Below, piece by piece: positions 32,864-44,026 of a DNA stretch of 64,000 nucleotides. The number at the start of each line of letters is the position of its first letter. The stretch's first letter is position 1. A program made the translations under genes and the position numbers. Under the pieces are notes generated by a model. It searched no databases. It worked only from the letters and a program-made list of their open reading frames with translations, and was not told the origin of the DNA. This DNA comes from Saccharina japonica (Eukaryota > Sar > Phaeophyceae > Laminariales > Laminariaceae): positions 124,001 through 188,000 of the forward strand of contig MEHQ01003935.1 of the NCBI GenBank assembly GCA_008828725.1, read 5' to 3'.

Positions 32864-34012
32864 CGTTTTTGTTAATCTTGTTCGACTAATAGGAGGCGTC
32901 AAGTCTACCTATTCGCGATGCGCTGACTTTCGCCAGAATGGAAGATAAGGTGAGCGCCCATCCGGGCGGATTCAACCGGAGAAGGATCAATGGCGTGGCC
33001 ATGCCCGCATTCGACATCCAGCATCTCAGGAAGCTATGATATGGTTATAACGAAACATATTTTGTAGTTAGAAAGCGATGAACTAGTTTCTGCCAGAATG
33101 TGTAAACATCTATATGTGCTGGCAAGCGTAGCGTGTCTGTTCTAGCTCTGCGTACCCTGTTCACTTCATGTTGCTGTCGGAGCGGTACCCCCGTAAAGAC
33201 AAAAAAAAACGACGCAGTGATTAGGAACGACGTCAATCAATGTCCAGCTGATGGCGTTGTTGCTGCTGTTCGCACAATATTTCTTCGCCAAAAACCAGTT
33301 CCGTGGCCACCAGACGGCCTCCAGTAAAACTCTGAGGGTAGAATCAAGATTTCGAAAGAAGCAACGTAAAGGGAACTACTGTACGTAACTCATTTTTTTT
33401 TTCCAGCCGATTGCCCGCAAAACAATGTCGTTCACCGACCGTTGAACTCGATAGATCGAGATGCTTATGGAGATCATATACGTATATATACATATCGTTT
33501 TGATTTACCCGAAATCGACTCCCGATAAGTTGTTGCCAACGCACGGCTTCCAATCATGGACGCCATTTAGGGGGGGACAACACAAAAAAACTTGATTTGG
33601 CACGTATATACCTTTATGTTTCGTTCCACTGCTTCGTCGAATTCAGGAGAGAGCCGCGGTGTGTCGGCTGACATCAACAGTAGGGCTGGACATGACAAAT
33701 GCTTTCCAGGTACGCACGGATGTTGACATTTTTTCTTTAATGTGAAAGTAGAGACTTTCGAGGCACGATGGTAGACCTCACTTGAGCGGAAGGTTCGCGG
33801 AGGAAGTGACACTTACGGCTGTCCGTTCGAGAACCGTATCACCATTGGAGTTTCTTGTCTGGTCTATGGCTTCATCCCCCTATTTCTGCTTGTTTTGGTT
33901 CCGGGACAATGCGGGCCGTATTACCAGTAGAGAGCTGTGTCTCGCCTGGTCCATGATATCATCCACTATTTCTGCTTGTTTCGTTTTCGGGATATTGACG
34001 GCCGTGTCACCA

Positions 34013-34313
34013 GTTATTGATTGTGCTTGGTACTCGATACAGCAGGTATGATGACGGTTTCATATACTAGGGAGTTCATATACTTGATGAGGCTTTCTCC
34101 ATCTGTGAGGTCTCGTGCTTGCTGGGACTTCCCTGACTTTACTTGACTCGATTTCCTTGACTTGCTCGCTGCGCCTCGATGGTGGCCTGCGAGGTCCGAC
34201 GATAATAACTACGTGGTTTATGTCTACTTGAGGAGCGCTCCAGCTCCCTGACCCTGCCCGCCTGTGCTAGGCGCCGGCATGAGCCCGAGGTTGTATCAAC
34301 ACGCTATAGCGAG
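34013..34313 (+). repeat. 290-bp direct repeat, left copy
   Basis: TATTGATTGTGCTTGGTACTC, GGTATGATGACGGTTTCATA, CTCGCTGCGCCTCGATGGTG and GTTGTATCAACACGCTA. The right copy is at 38438-38725 in the same orientation with modest divergence. The pair frames about 4.1 kb that includes exon 16. Confidence 0.72.
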
Positions 34314-34399
34314 TCACGTGACTGAGTAGGCCAGTAGTCTATTCTCCAGTCTGTGACTGGAGTGGTCATTTGGAAATTCAAAACTCGTAACAGATTTCC

Positions 34400-34525
34400 C
34401 GTGAAAAAAGTGGTCGAGATAATCAAGTGAATAAGTGACCCCCAAAAAGTGGTCGAGATAATCAAGTGAATAAGTGACCCCCAAAAAGTGGTCGAGATAA
34501 TCAAGTGAATAAGTGACCCCCAAAA
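34400..34525. repeat. 39-bp tandem repeat, three copies
   Basis: AAAAAGTGGTCGAGATAATC AAGTGAATAAGTGACCCCC repeated three times almost perfectly. Confidence 0.85.
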
Positions 34526-34844
34526 ACAGACCCCGGGTACCCCCTCGTCCGCTTGACCCTCAAAGCCCGTTCTTGGCGCACGGCAGCAGCGTCGCGCTAG
34601 TTTCTGCACGCCTCGACAGCCTAGCACAAACCATGCGCCTCTGCGGAGTATCAGCATCAGAGGTGGGGTGTGTGCGACACGCCGAGAACAGCAGCAAGCA
34701 CCGAGCAGATCAACACGCAACACACGCCGAGCACTGAAAGACCTCAGGGAGTTCCACATATATCAAGCAGTTTTAACAGGGGGAAGGTGGGTTGTGATGG
34801 CCGGCTGCGGGCAAAGATGTCGGGAGACATGTCAAGCATGGCAA

Positions 34845-34985
34845 AACGTGCGCTGTCAAGGGTGTAGGGCGGAAGTGTACCACACTAAAACCTAGTAGTT
34901 TGGTGTCAGTCACGGCATGTCCAAGGCAAACCTGCTGTCTGTCAAGGGTTGAAAGTCCTGTCTCCCGACATCTTTGGCTGCGGGT
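34845..34985 (+). repeat. 140-bp repeat pair, copy 2
   Basis: Partner of 13515-13650 (GCTGTCAAGGGTGTAGGGC, CCTAGTAGTTTGGTGTCAGT, CTGTCTCCCGACATCTT). Confidence 0.65.
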
Positions 34986-35321
34986 ATGTATATACGAGAC
35001 ACATGCCATGTACCACGCCTCGTCAGCTCGCAACAGCAACGAACAGTGAATGGCGACTCTGAATCGGTATGCATCTGCCGTACGCAGTGTGTGTGCCTTT
35101 GTGCCTTGGACTTCTCGCCGTTCGTAGTTCGGCCATGGTCAACAACAGCAACAACAGCAGTAGGAGCAGCCCTCCTGATTCGGCCATGGTCAACAACACC
35201 AACAACAGCAGTATAGGAGCAGCCCTCCTGATGAAATCAGAATACCCCAACGCGGCGGGCCCTAGCTTGTGAAGGCAGTGGTGTCCCCGGAGATAGTGGC
35301 CCCGGAGAGCGCAATTTCCAG

Positions 35322-35596
35322 CGCGAGCGGGTCTTTTCCGAACCCAGTGGTGTCCCGACTGCCGTGGTTCGAGTAACCGGACGCCGTCATACCCGAAGCA
35401 AGCGCTCATTCTTCGGATCTAGCGGTACACGCGAGTTGGATCCTGGCGAACTCCCAGATCTGGTGCCGCTTGGTTACCGACCAACGACAGCGCGTTCAAC
35501 TCCAACGTCTGCGAGCACAGAAACGGAGGGTGCTATGCCTTTAACCCGCGCAGGTTTACGTGCGGAACGTATGGCAAAACATGCGGTCGACAGCAG
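35322..35596 (+). CDS. Exon 16: Ser/Thr/Arg-rich linker, possibly a cassette exon
   Basis: Acceptor CAATTTCCAG at 35321 (phase 0, matching exon 15) and donor CAG/GTGCGC at 35596. It encodes REREVF-type charged sequence, TAVVRVTGRRHTRSKRSFFG, LDPGELPDLVPLGYRP and a Thr/Ser-rich stretch ending RAGLRAERMAKHAVDS. No domain recognised. The usual donor leaves two bases, which does not fit exon 17; a weaker donor at 35585 would. Skipping the exon also keeps the frame. It lies between the two 290-bp direct repeats. Confidence 0.5.
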
Positions 35597-35939
35597 GTGC
35601 GCAGCAGTGTGTTTATGTTATTCGCGTAGCTGTACTACAGGTCTGAGTATTTACGGCTTTGTGTGGTACATCTCTGTACGATCAGCACTATCTGAACATG
35701 TTTGGTGAATGAAACTTGTAACCCTGACTGCTCGTCGTACTTGTGTTTTTGTTATTCACGTACTGGTATCATACCAGGTATATACGTAGCTGTACTTACA
35801 TGTTTTAGTATTTTACGGCTTTGTGTCGTACATCTCTGTACGATCAGCCCTACGAGTACCTGCACATATTTGGTGAATGAGACTTGTACGAGTAATAAAT
35901 CCAGTCTGGACCAGAGTTCTTGATCCTGATTGGGTGTCC

Positions 35940-36240
35940 TGTACTGTATGTGATATGTGTGAAAGTATAATACCGGAGAGGCGCATACCCTCACATCGAG
36001 TCTAATAACGCAACATGACACTACATACGTACTGTACTGAAGACTTGTTACATCTCTGTACGATCAGCACTGTCTGCACATGTTTGGTGAATGAGACTTG
36101 TACGAGTAATAAATCCACTACTGTATGTGATATGTGCCGGACAGGCGCATACCCTCACATCGAGTCTAATAACGCAACATGGCACTACATACGTACTGTA
36201 CTGAAGACTTGTTACATCTCTGTACGATCAGCTCTGTTCT
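35940..36240. repeat. 178-bp tandem repeat
   Basis: ATGTGATATGTG, GGCGCATACCCTCACATCGA and GACTTGTTACATCTCTGTAC occur at 35946 and again 178 bp later; a shorter sub-unit (CATCTCTGTACGATCAGC) also occurs near 35670 and 35830. Confidence 0.8.
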
Positions 36241-38356
36241 CCCTTTTCTTCCGTACCGACCTGTACTGATGCTATGTATCTATCCTGCTCTATTATGTAT
36301 GTGATCCGTGTGTTCCCCAATATATTTCCCACATGTTAACCTGAGTGAGCGCCGGTTCTCCATTCTACCACGTTTTCTCTCATATTTTTGCTATTTTAAC
36401 CTGTTGCTATATCCACCCTTTTTACCTCTGCTCTGTTCTCCCTTTTCTTCCGCACCGATCTACCTGGTATGTTTTTCTCTGATTCTGCAGGTCAACCTAG
36501 GCTTCTTTCGATTCACCGCCTTCGTTCTTCTCCTCGGCCTTGGACTGCAAGCTTTTACGGACACTCCAGTCTTTTTGCTACTCTATTCGGCTTTGGGTCT
36601 GCCTTCTTTGAAGACTTCCCTTCGGCGTTTGTTTTGTTTCACGCAATTGGTGCGTGTAGCAGGTCCGTAAGGAGTTGTAGACGCGTGCTACGATAGAAAT
36701 TGCACTCTTTGGCTGAGCCGTCTTCTGAACGACGGGTGTTTCCTTCACACAACTACGTCGTGAGTTTAGTCTTGTTTTGCAATGTATACGACGGTATTGG
36801 GGACGTACTTCTCTCTAACTTGTTGTAGCACCTTCGGCGTTACCTTTTGGATTCGCTATGATGGCTTGAGATTAGTATCTGTTTACGATCTGCCGTCTCG
36901 CGTGTTATCTTCTCCCTCGTTTTTTTGGTTGTGGCAATCCTTGGCGTTTGCTCGTAGCGTTGCACGTTTAATTCTTGATTTTCTCTTTCCGGTTTGTACG
37001 GCGTGGCCTCACCTCTGGTTGGCTTTCCTGAGACTCCGTTGTCGCACTGCATTAGTACGTGTTGTTGTCACCCACGGCATTAGTACGTGTTGTTGTCACC
37101 CACGGTTGGTTGTGTTCCATCACAACGGGTCGTATCACGTTTCCAGGGAACTAAGCACGATCATTAACATCTGAGCGCATTTCCTGTTTTGTAACAGTAT
37201 GCACGTTCTTCTGCCGGCGTACATAACACGGCATTCCTACGTACGTCTTGCGTGTCTGCAATGGTATAGGCTTGCATGGCTGGTTAGTATTCGTTTTCGG
37301 GGTTTTTAGCTTCTGGTGTTTTTAACTTCCGGCACAGTCAGTTGACTTCGGGCCTCGGGAATTATAAAATGCTGCTTCTATTCTGTTCCTAATTCTTCAC
37401 AGTGTGAGAAACACCAACGTTGCTTACTATTAATAGCCAAACCTGCAAGGGGTGTCTCACCCAGTCTTACTGGGCGTGCGTGACCGTACAGCAGCAGAGT
37501 GCCAGCGCTGTGGCGCATGTATCTCTTATTAGTTTGCCTTGGGAATATCCGCAATTTTTTTAAGAAAAATGGCTAAGGTATAGGCATGTTACACGTACGA
37601 CCTATCGCGTCCCGTCGTCGGCATATCTTACACATTACCCGGGGACTCGCGTTTTATACTATTTTTTAAATTGAATTAATTGAAATGCTCCCTCGTTTGA
37701 CACGTGCTACGGTGGTAGTAGAGGTAGCACCTTTTGGCCGAATCGTTCTCTGAACGATCGGCCTCCTTAACCCAAATTCGTCGGACTTTCATTTTTGTTA
37801 CGAATACGGTTTCAGAGTATACTTCGGTCATGAGGTTTCTCATCCGTTTTCCTCCATAATCCTTATTTCGGTGGAATATGACGCTCCTTAAGTGAGGAGC
37901 TCAGACAAAACATCGTGCACGTCTAACGTAGCATGTGTCTTTTTCCTCTTTTGAAACATTTGGGGTTTCGTAGATCCGACAATAACTACGTTTTCTGTTT
38001 TTCCATTTCTCCATTTGTTTTTCCAATATCTTCGAACGTGAACCCTTTGTTACATTCGTTTTTACATTTTTTTCCCCGAATTTCGGACAACACTTGCTCA
38101 ATTACAATGAATGGCCCTTTCATTAGTCCTTATTTTTTAGTAAGACTGGAGACTAGCAAAGCGAATGATACTCATTCGATTGCGATACAAGCACAATGCT
38201 ATATAACCAACAAAATATATACTTTCGGGTCCGTTGGATCTCACCATGCTGCATTGATCTCCGGGGCACTCCCCTCGCCACGGACTAGTGTCCAGGATCA
38301 CACTATCATAACCATTCATATTGTCTCCAGCGCCCACGCTCAAAAATAACAAATTA

Positions 38357-38431
38357 TGAAATCGGCGGGAATCGAACCCCCGACCCTCCCTAGGGAATTA
38401 CATAGCACTAACCACTGAACCACGGAGTCAC
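38357..38431 (-). tRNA. Degenerate tRNA-like sequence (pseudogene)
   Basis: On the minus strand: TGGTTCAGTGGTTAGTGC (A-box like) followed 30 nt later by GGGGGTTCGATTCCCGCC (B-box and T-arm with one mismatch). Spacing is normal for a tRNA, but the acceptor ends (GACTCCG and CGATTTC) do not pair and no five-pair anticodon stem forms around ATTCCCTAGGGA. Best read as a tRNA pseudogene or tRNA-derived repeat. Confidence 0.4.
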
Positions 38432-38437
38432 GTGACT

Positions 38438-38725
38438 ATATTGATTGTGCTTGGTACTCGATACATCAGGTATGATGACGGTTTCATATATTAGGGAGTT
38501 CATATACTTGATGAGGCTTTCTCCATCTGTGAGGTCTCGTGCTTGCTGGTGACTTGACTGACTTGACTTGCTCGCTGCGCCTCGATGGTGGCCTGCGAGG
38601 TCCGACGCTAATATATACGTGGTTTATGTCTCCATGAGCAGCGCTCCAGCTCCCTGACCCTGCCTGCCTATGCTAGGCCCCGTCATGCGCCCGAGGTCGT
38701 ATCAACACGCTAGTTGTATCAACAC
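38438..38725 (+). repeat. 290-bp direct repeat, right copy
   Basis: Partner of 34013-34313. Flanking sequence (ACCAGTAGAGAG, CTGGTCCATG) is also shared but reordered relative to 33915-33960, so the unit was probably tandemly repeated before separation. Confidence 0.72.
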
Positions 38726-39454
38726 GCTAGTTGTATCAACACCAGTAGAGAGTTTCTTAGCCTGGTCCATGGTGTCATCCCCCTGCTTCTCCGTGTTTTG
38801 TTTCCGGGGCACTATGAGACACAGCAGAGCCTATACCCGGGGCTGGCAAACATAAGGCACGTCGGCATGTTGTAACGAATCAATCAGTGAGTCCTCGTGG
38901 ACAACCAGCCGCTCTGATTTGTTTTTAACCGATAAGCCGAGAATTAATTCAAGGAGTTGCGCCTTAATCGGCACACACCGCGAGAAGGAAGAGTACACCA
39001 ATACACAGACATTCCCCTTCTGAGAAGTCCACTGCTTCCGTTGAAGCGCGACAAGCTAGTCAAGCGATAGCCGCGGGCAGCAAGGACAACTGCATTCAGA
39101 TTTTTCTGCAAGACCCCGTGCTTGATTCGCGTCTTCTGTGGCGTCTTATCCTTGAGAAAGTCCGCCGCGGAAACCTCAATTATCGAGAAATACATCATTT
39201 TATAGTGTTGGATATTGTATCGAAAGTTTCGATATTATCGAAATATCGAACTCTCGATATATCGGAATATCGAACCTATACATCGAAATATATCGTAATA
39301 TCGAACTTTCGATATATCGGAATATCAAATATTCGATGTATCGTATCGAACGTGTTTTGTTTTGTCCCCCATACCCTGGCATCCCAGTATTTTTATGCAG
39401 ATGTTTGAACGAAAGCTTAAATGTATCAGATATCGAGATCGTGTCCATGACGTT

Positions 39455-39722
39455 TGTTTATCGGTATCGGTATCGGTATCGTTATCGACATTGGCATCGG
39501 TATCGGCATCGGTATCGGTATCGGTATCGGTATCGGTATCGGTATCGGTATCGGTATCGGTATCGGTATCGATATCGGTATCGGTATCGGTGTCGGTATC
39601 GGTATCGATATCGGCATCGGTATCGGCATCGGCATCGGCATCGGTATCGGTATCGGTATCGGTATCGGTATCGGTATCGGTATCGGCATCGGCATCGGCA
39701 TCGGCATCGGTATCGGTATCGT
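39455..39722. repeat. GGTATC hexanucleotide array
   Basis: About 44 units of GGTATC with GGCATC, GATATC and GTTATC variants. It gives open dipeptide frames (Gly-Ile, Val-Ser, Arg-Tyr) on both strands that are not genes. Confidence 0.92.
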
Positions 39723-39998
39723 GTTGGATTCGATTATGGTTCGACACCCAACAGTCATCGCTTTGCGATCGATCTGCCAAGTCCCATTCGATTCCGGGGC
39801 ATCTACAGCAGTGGGCTCGCCGGTCACTCCTCGTAACACCTGCGGGTGCTTCGACGTGATTTGTTAGAAACATGCTAATACCCCAATACCTGTTCTCAGA
39901 ATCCCACCCGCCGTACCACTAACATGATGAATGTCTCCGTTACAATCCTTCTATAATGGGTGGTCGGAACTTGGCGTGCGAATTGTTGTTTTCGGCAG

Positions 39999-40205
39999 GC
40001 TCTTGCGTGGGCCCAAAACATCAACAACAGGCGTGCGCTTGCAACTGCGGGGATGGCGGTGGGCGGAGTGGCTGCGGGCCGGCCTGTGCGGACAGCCTCT
40101 GATCGGGGGCCGCGCGCACCCCAGGCTGCGCTTTGCGGGGCCTCGACGAGACTTGTGTCGCATGCGCGGGCCGGACAGGCGGTGTTGGAGGTGGCGCGAC
40201 CGGAG
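39999..40205 (+). CDS. Exon 17: Ala-rich segment
   Basis: TTCGGCAG acceptor, GAG/GTAAGA donor, 69 codons. The frame that matches exon 18 begins ALAWAQNINNRRALATAGMA and ends AVLEVARPE, then VFRPGCKVVLG in exon 18. A second open frame (LLRGPKTSTTGVRLQ) would match the phase left by exon 16 but has a Trp/Arg-heavy composition and is rejected. No family recognised. Confidence 0.6.
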
Positions 40206-40853
40206 GTAAGAAAAAGTCAGAAGCGAACCGGAGCGATAAGTTCATTGATAACCCCCCACCCCCTGGTTGGTGAAAACCCAACGTGCTCCGTCCCGGCATT
40301 GTAGGGATGGCAAGGGTCTATGGTCATACGACTACGGCTGTGCACGACATGAGTACACCCGTCCCTGTCAGCAAGGCCGAGGCTGTGCTATTCAACTTGT
40401 TTCGAAGAAAATGCCATGATGACGCGTTAGTTTGATCCCACCACTCCCCGAAACATTTTCCAGTGGTTGAAGTCCGTATCACGGTCCCCCAAATCACGGT
40501 AGACCTACAGTAGTCTAGGCGTACCACTCTCGGCAGCGGACAATACCTTGTACCTCTGCTGCGCCCGGCGTAGCTATGCACGCCAAGCTGAGGCACTCGA
40601 AAGTTAGCATCTCTCTCTCCTATACCCTTGCCTCTTATGGCAAATAAACGTCGGTAGAGCCCATGACTATTAAAAAGTGAATTCCATGGGTCGACGACAA
40701 AACTCATGTTTATTTCTTTCTGTCGTACCTTACTTAAAACAATATTATGCAACTCACGAAAAACACCCACACCCCCCCCCCCTCTCTTCGCCACGTCTCT
40801 TCTACACACGGCTTTTACTTTGTTTTTTGTATTTTTTTTCAACATTGCCGCAG
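40206..40853 (+). other. Intron 17 with a family-A repeat
   Basis: Plus-orientation family-A copy at 40255-40362 near the donor (GTTGGTGAAAACCCAACGTG, CGGCTGTGCACGACATGAGT); otherwise nothing. Confidence 0.55.
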
Positions 40854-41081
40854 GTTTTTCGGCCTGGCTGTAAGGTGGTCTTAGGTTCCGGCCCCGGACA
40901 AGAGGAACGATTCGCGACCGCCGTCGTCGGAGCCGCCGAGGCGAACGGGGCGGAGGTGGGGGGCAGCTGCGGGGGCAGCATAGTGCTCGAAGCGTCTCTG
41001 GTGCTCAACCACGGGGAAGGGACAAAGGTTGTGGCCGCGCGGCCTGGGAGGGTCGAGGCGGCAAATTACCGGAAACGGCAG
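40854..41081 (+). CDS. Exon 18: Tudor-like beta segment (tentative)
   Basis: Acceptor TTGCCGCAG, donor CAG/GTGTGT, phase 0 to 0. It encodes FRPGCKVVLGSGPGQ, TAVVGAAEANGAEVGGS, SIVLEASLVLNHGEGTKVVA and GRVEAANYRKRQ. The Pro-Gly-x-x-Val opening and alternating beta pattern are like the first strands of Tudor or SH3-like barrels found beside EF-hands in stramenopile proteins, but no diagnostic Asp-Asp-Gly is present here. Confidence 0.68.
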
Positions 41082-41642
41082 GTGTGTGTGTGTGAAGAGA
41101 CTGCGCTCGATGTGTGTGAAAGGAATTTGGGCCATGCCTGTATAGTGCGGTGCCTTTACAGTACGGTTCCTATACAACGCGGTGACAAAAATACCGGAAA
41201 CGGCCGGTGTGTGCGGGGGGGGGAGGGACTGCGCTAGATGTGTGTGACAGGAATCTGAGCCATGCCTGTACAGTGCAGTGCCTCTACAGTACGGCACCTA
41301 TACAGTGCGGTGCCACTACATTGCGGTACTTCTACAGTTCGGTGGCTCTACAGTGCGGTGCCTCTATGAGACTGTAGAATCATTTTCCCCCCCTGGAAAC
41401 GCACGCCGTATGTAGGCAAAACACGTTTAGGTGTTTACATATATTTACATATAGTACTGAATAATGTGTAACGTGTTTTGTAGCTATCCCCCCCCCCCGC
41501 TGCTCCGTCCCGGCATTTTTGGGATGCGAGGGTGCATGGTCATACGACTACGGCCGTGCACGACATGATTACACCCCTCCCCCCCCCGACTCATGATTGA
41601 CTTCATAATATTTTTCTCTGACGTCTGTTTGTAAAAACGCAG
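41082..41642 (+). other. Intron 18
   Basis: Contains tandem units of about 20 bp, TACAGTGCGGTGCCTCTACA (41130-41365), and a family-A repeat ending in C-rich sequence 50 nt before the acceptor (41498-41592). Confidence 0.6.
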
Positions 41643-41984
41643 GTCGTGTCAATGGTACAGCAGTCATTCCTTCTTCCCATCGTCCACGCCGCCGCTCGAC
41701 TGGGAGAGGAAGTGCTGTCCGCGCGTGCCGCGCAGAAGGCTTTCGAGACGCGGTCCGTCCACAAGTTTGTTTTCACGGTGACCCCGGTTAACCGCGACGA
41801 CGCGGCTTTAGCCGCGACAAACGGCGAGAGCGGGGGCGGCCGTGGGCTCGCCGTGCTGCCTGAGCTTGGACAAGTGGTATCGGTTACAGGGAAATCGACT
41901 CTCACGTGTCACCGGGAAGCGTCGTCTCTGCCTTATTTGAGGAGGAGTTTCTTGAGAATTGGACGCCGCGCTGCCTGGGGGGAG
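41643..41984 (+). CDS. Exon 19: helical segment, function unknown
   Basis: AACGCAG acceptor, GAG/GTGTGC donor, 114 codons, phase 0 to 0. VQQSFLLPIVHAAARLGEEV and LSARAAQKAFETRSVHKFVF form likely helices and a strand; then a Gly-rich turn and AVLPELGQVVSVTG. In the last 100 nt another frame reads VVSALFEEEFLENWTPR, which looks at least as natural, so a frameshift or sequence error near 41880 is possible. No family recognised. Confidence 0.62.
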
Positions 41985-42663
41985 GTGTGCACGAAACAAA
42001 AAAAAGAGGCCTGAGATAGGGGGCTTCAACCGTTTTAGTGCTGTGCTGACCATAAACGTATACCTAGTATTTAACTCTATTTTCAAGTAATTTCGGCCCA
42101 ATACGGGAGTGTAGGCCTAAAGGGGATGGAGGCAAGCACACGAAGGGTCTTTTTCTGGTCGCTTGAGTCAACTTATATGAACAGTTTTGGCCACGAGTTT
42201 CCATTAGGTTTTGGGATTTTAGGGGTGTATATATAGGTATTTGGGGCAATTTCGAGCGGTCGGATTCGGGTTGATTTCTTTTTTTGCTCTCTGCCATCTT
42301 ACACCCTTTTGTATTTTTCAGCCATTTTGTTTCGGGGACAAAACTTCTTGGAATTAGTGTGGGATAATTCTACCAGTAGCAAAACAAATGCTAAAGGGAT
42401 TTGAGAAGAAAAGGCCCTCGACGTGTTTCAGTCAGTTGGAAGCGTCGATTCACACACACATACATCGAGATGTTGTACTTATCAAGCTCTCACCCGAAAT
42501 CAAACGCGTAAAACAAAAACACTCCCACGTGGCAACACAGACGCCTATGTCGCAAGCAAGCGCAACTTGTTTTTTGGTTGTAAAGGGCACCCCCCCCATG
42601 GTCCGTCTCGAAAGGGATGCGTGGTCAATGGTCAAATGACTAAGGCAAGCAACAAACAACAAA

Positions 42664-42695
<32 letters not shown>

Positions 42696-42762
42696 CACCC
42701 ACCCCCTCCGAACACTCAAGCGACACCCACCCGCCCTCTTCCGCGCGCCTGAATTTGTACAG
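41985..42762 (+). other. Intron 19
   Basis: A family-B repeat with about 28 C (42592-42692) precedes the acceptor by 70 nt. No gene. Confidence 0.55.
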
Positions 42763-43287
42763 ATTACCGGGTGTGAGTTCTGCGTGGAGCTGCAAAACAA
42801 CCCGGTCCTCTCCGCCGCGTTAGCTCCACCCTTGGGAGACGAAAGTTTCGGAGAAGAGTTAGGGGAGCGCGCTCTCAGAGACATTTGTCGCCGCCGGAAA
42901 GCACGACAGAGCAGTGATGGCGATCAAAAATGTTGCGCGCCAGGACAGGTTGGACCCTGTGACGGCAAGGAGTCCTCCCCGTCAACCATAACGTGGCCAG
43001 AGTTCGTGTCCGTATTTCTCCCCCTCGGACAGTGGGAGGTAGAAGCTTGGGAAGGAGGCAAGGGGGAGGACAAGGAGGGGGAGGCAGGCAGGCTACCGAC
43101 GTCTCTGGTGGGGGTAATGGGTGGTCTTGGGGAAGGGGAGTTGCAGCTGCTTCGAGTGGCGTTCGCAACGGTGGCTGCTGGCCGTGGTTTCGACGATGGG
43201 ACGGTGTCCTTGACAGAGTTGAGGGCGGCGTCAGCCCAGCTTGATGGGGTGGAACCACCGGAGGAGCCGGTCCGTAAAGCTCTGCAG
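42763..43287 (+). CDS. Exon 20: degenerate EF-hand pair
   Basis: 175 codons, phase 0 to 0 (TTGTACAG / CAG-GTAAAG). Contains STITWPEFVSVFLPLGQWE, like the second half of an EF-hand, an acidic Glu/Gly linker, and LLRVAFATVAAGRGFDDGTV then SLTELRAASAQL, an EF-hand with loop RGFDDGTVSLTE that keeps Asp 5, Gly 6 and Glu 12 but lacks the acidic residues at 1 and 3. Probably a structural rather than calcium-binding EF-hand. Confidence 0.75.
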
Positions 43288-44026
43288 GTAAAGACAAAAT
43301 ACGTGCGATGTTACTTTTTTTATGAAAGCGTCGTTCCAAGTTTGATGCTGTTCAATTTAGGTGTTGAGGTGAGGGGGAGGGGAGGGGTACTCGTGTTACG
43401 CATGGCCGTAGTCGTATGACCGTAGATCCTCGCATCTTTGCAATGCCGCGACGGAGCACGTCGGGTTTTCACTGACCAGGCAGGCATTGTGTGTACCAAG
43501 TGAAGCGCCGTGAGGTGTTGGGTGCGGGGGGGAGGGGTGCTCATGTTTGCACTTGACTTTCGGTATTCCCTAGATCAACCCCGAATAAATAACCCACGGA
43601 GACGAAAATCAAATATTATTCGGCGTCTGTTTGGCGTAGGGGTCGGTAAAACAGTAATTGTTTAGAAGAAAAGTGAACATGGAGTACATATTGTAAGTAC
43701 GGTACCTGAGTTATCTTCAAGATGGATCAAGCATTCGTAGGACCGTCTACCCGCCCAGTTCCAAGATACAATTCGAATGAGTGTGGTATACGATTAATAC
43801 TACATGTTACATACCCGATACCACAACCTACATATGTACATATGGAGGTGCAGTAAATGGGCGTCTTTGATATACTTCTTACCACTCTGTCCCGAAATAT
43901 GCATACCGTTTGGATCAAATACTCATATAAAACGATTCTGATATTTCGGGACATCGTGATAGTTGTTCCATTGTTCCTGTCACTAACCACACTTTGCCGC
44001 GCTCCATGCGTGACACGACAATGCAG
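43288..44026 (+). other. Intron 20
   Basis: A minus-orientation family-A copy (43370-43520) follows the donor by 83 nt. The rest is unremarkable. Confidence 0.55.

Larger units (their letters stand above)
31059..35321 (+). other. Intron 15 (4.3 kb)
   Basis: Contains a TA run (31100-31125), a copy of the 5.8-kb repeat (31640-31830), family-A and family-B poly(C) repeats (32535-32663, 32766-32863), the left member of a 290-bp direct repeat (34013-34313), a 39-bp tandem repeat (34400-34525), the second 140-bp repeat (34845-34985) and a doubled unit of about 50 bp (35130-35233). No exon recognised; the hydrophobic or Ser-rich ORFs here lack family signatures. Confidence 0.5.
35597..39998 (+). 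other. Intron 16 (4.4 kb)
   Basis: Holds 178-bp tandem units (35940-36240), a related pair CGTGCTACGATAG / CGTGCTACGGTGG with GAACGA motifs (36685, 37705), a 29-bp doublet (37047-37105), a hairpin element (37883-37935), a degenerate tRNA-like sequence (38357-38431), the right 290-bp repeat (38438-38725), a TATCGA-rich palindromic stretch (39205-39350) and a GGTATC hexanucleotide array (39455-39722). No reverse transcriptase or other protein was recognised. Confidence 0.55.

Noticed and set aside
36308..37174. Hydrophobic open frames (FLSYFCYFNLLLYPPF and neighbours) as membrane-protein exons
   Set aside because: They result from T-rich sequence, lack splice-compatible phases with neighbours and show no helix spacing or family motif.
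39325..39873. Six overlapping open frames of 137-182 codons
   Set aside because: They are translations of the GGTATC hexanucleotide array (dipeptide repeats) on both strands.
39999..40205. Alternative frame LLRGPKTSTTGVRLQ of exon 17
   Set aside because: It would fit the phase left by exon 16 but not exon 18, and its Trp/Arg-heavy composition is typical of a shadow frame in GC-rich coding DNA.
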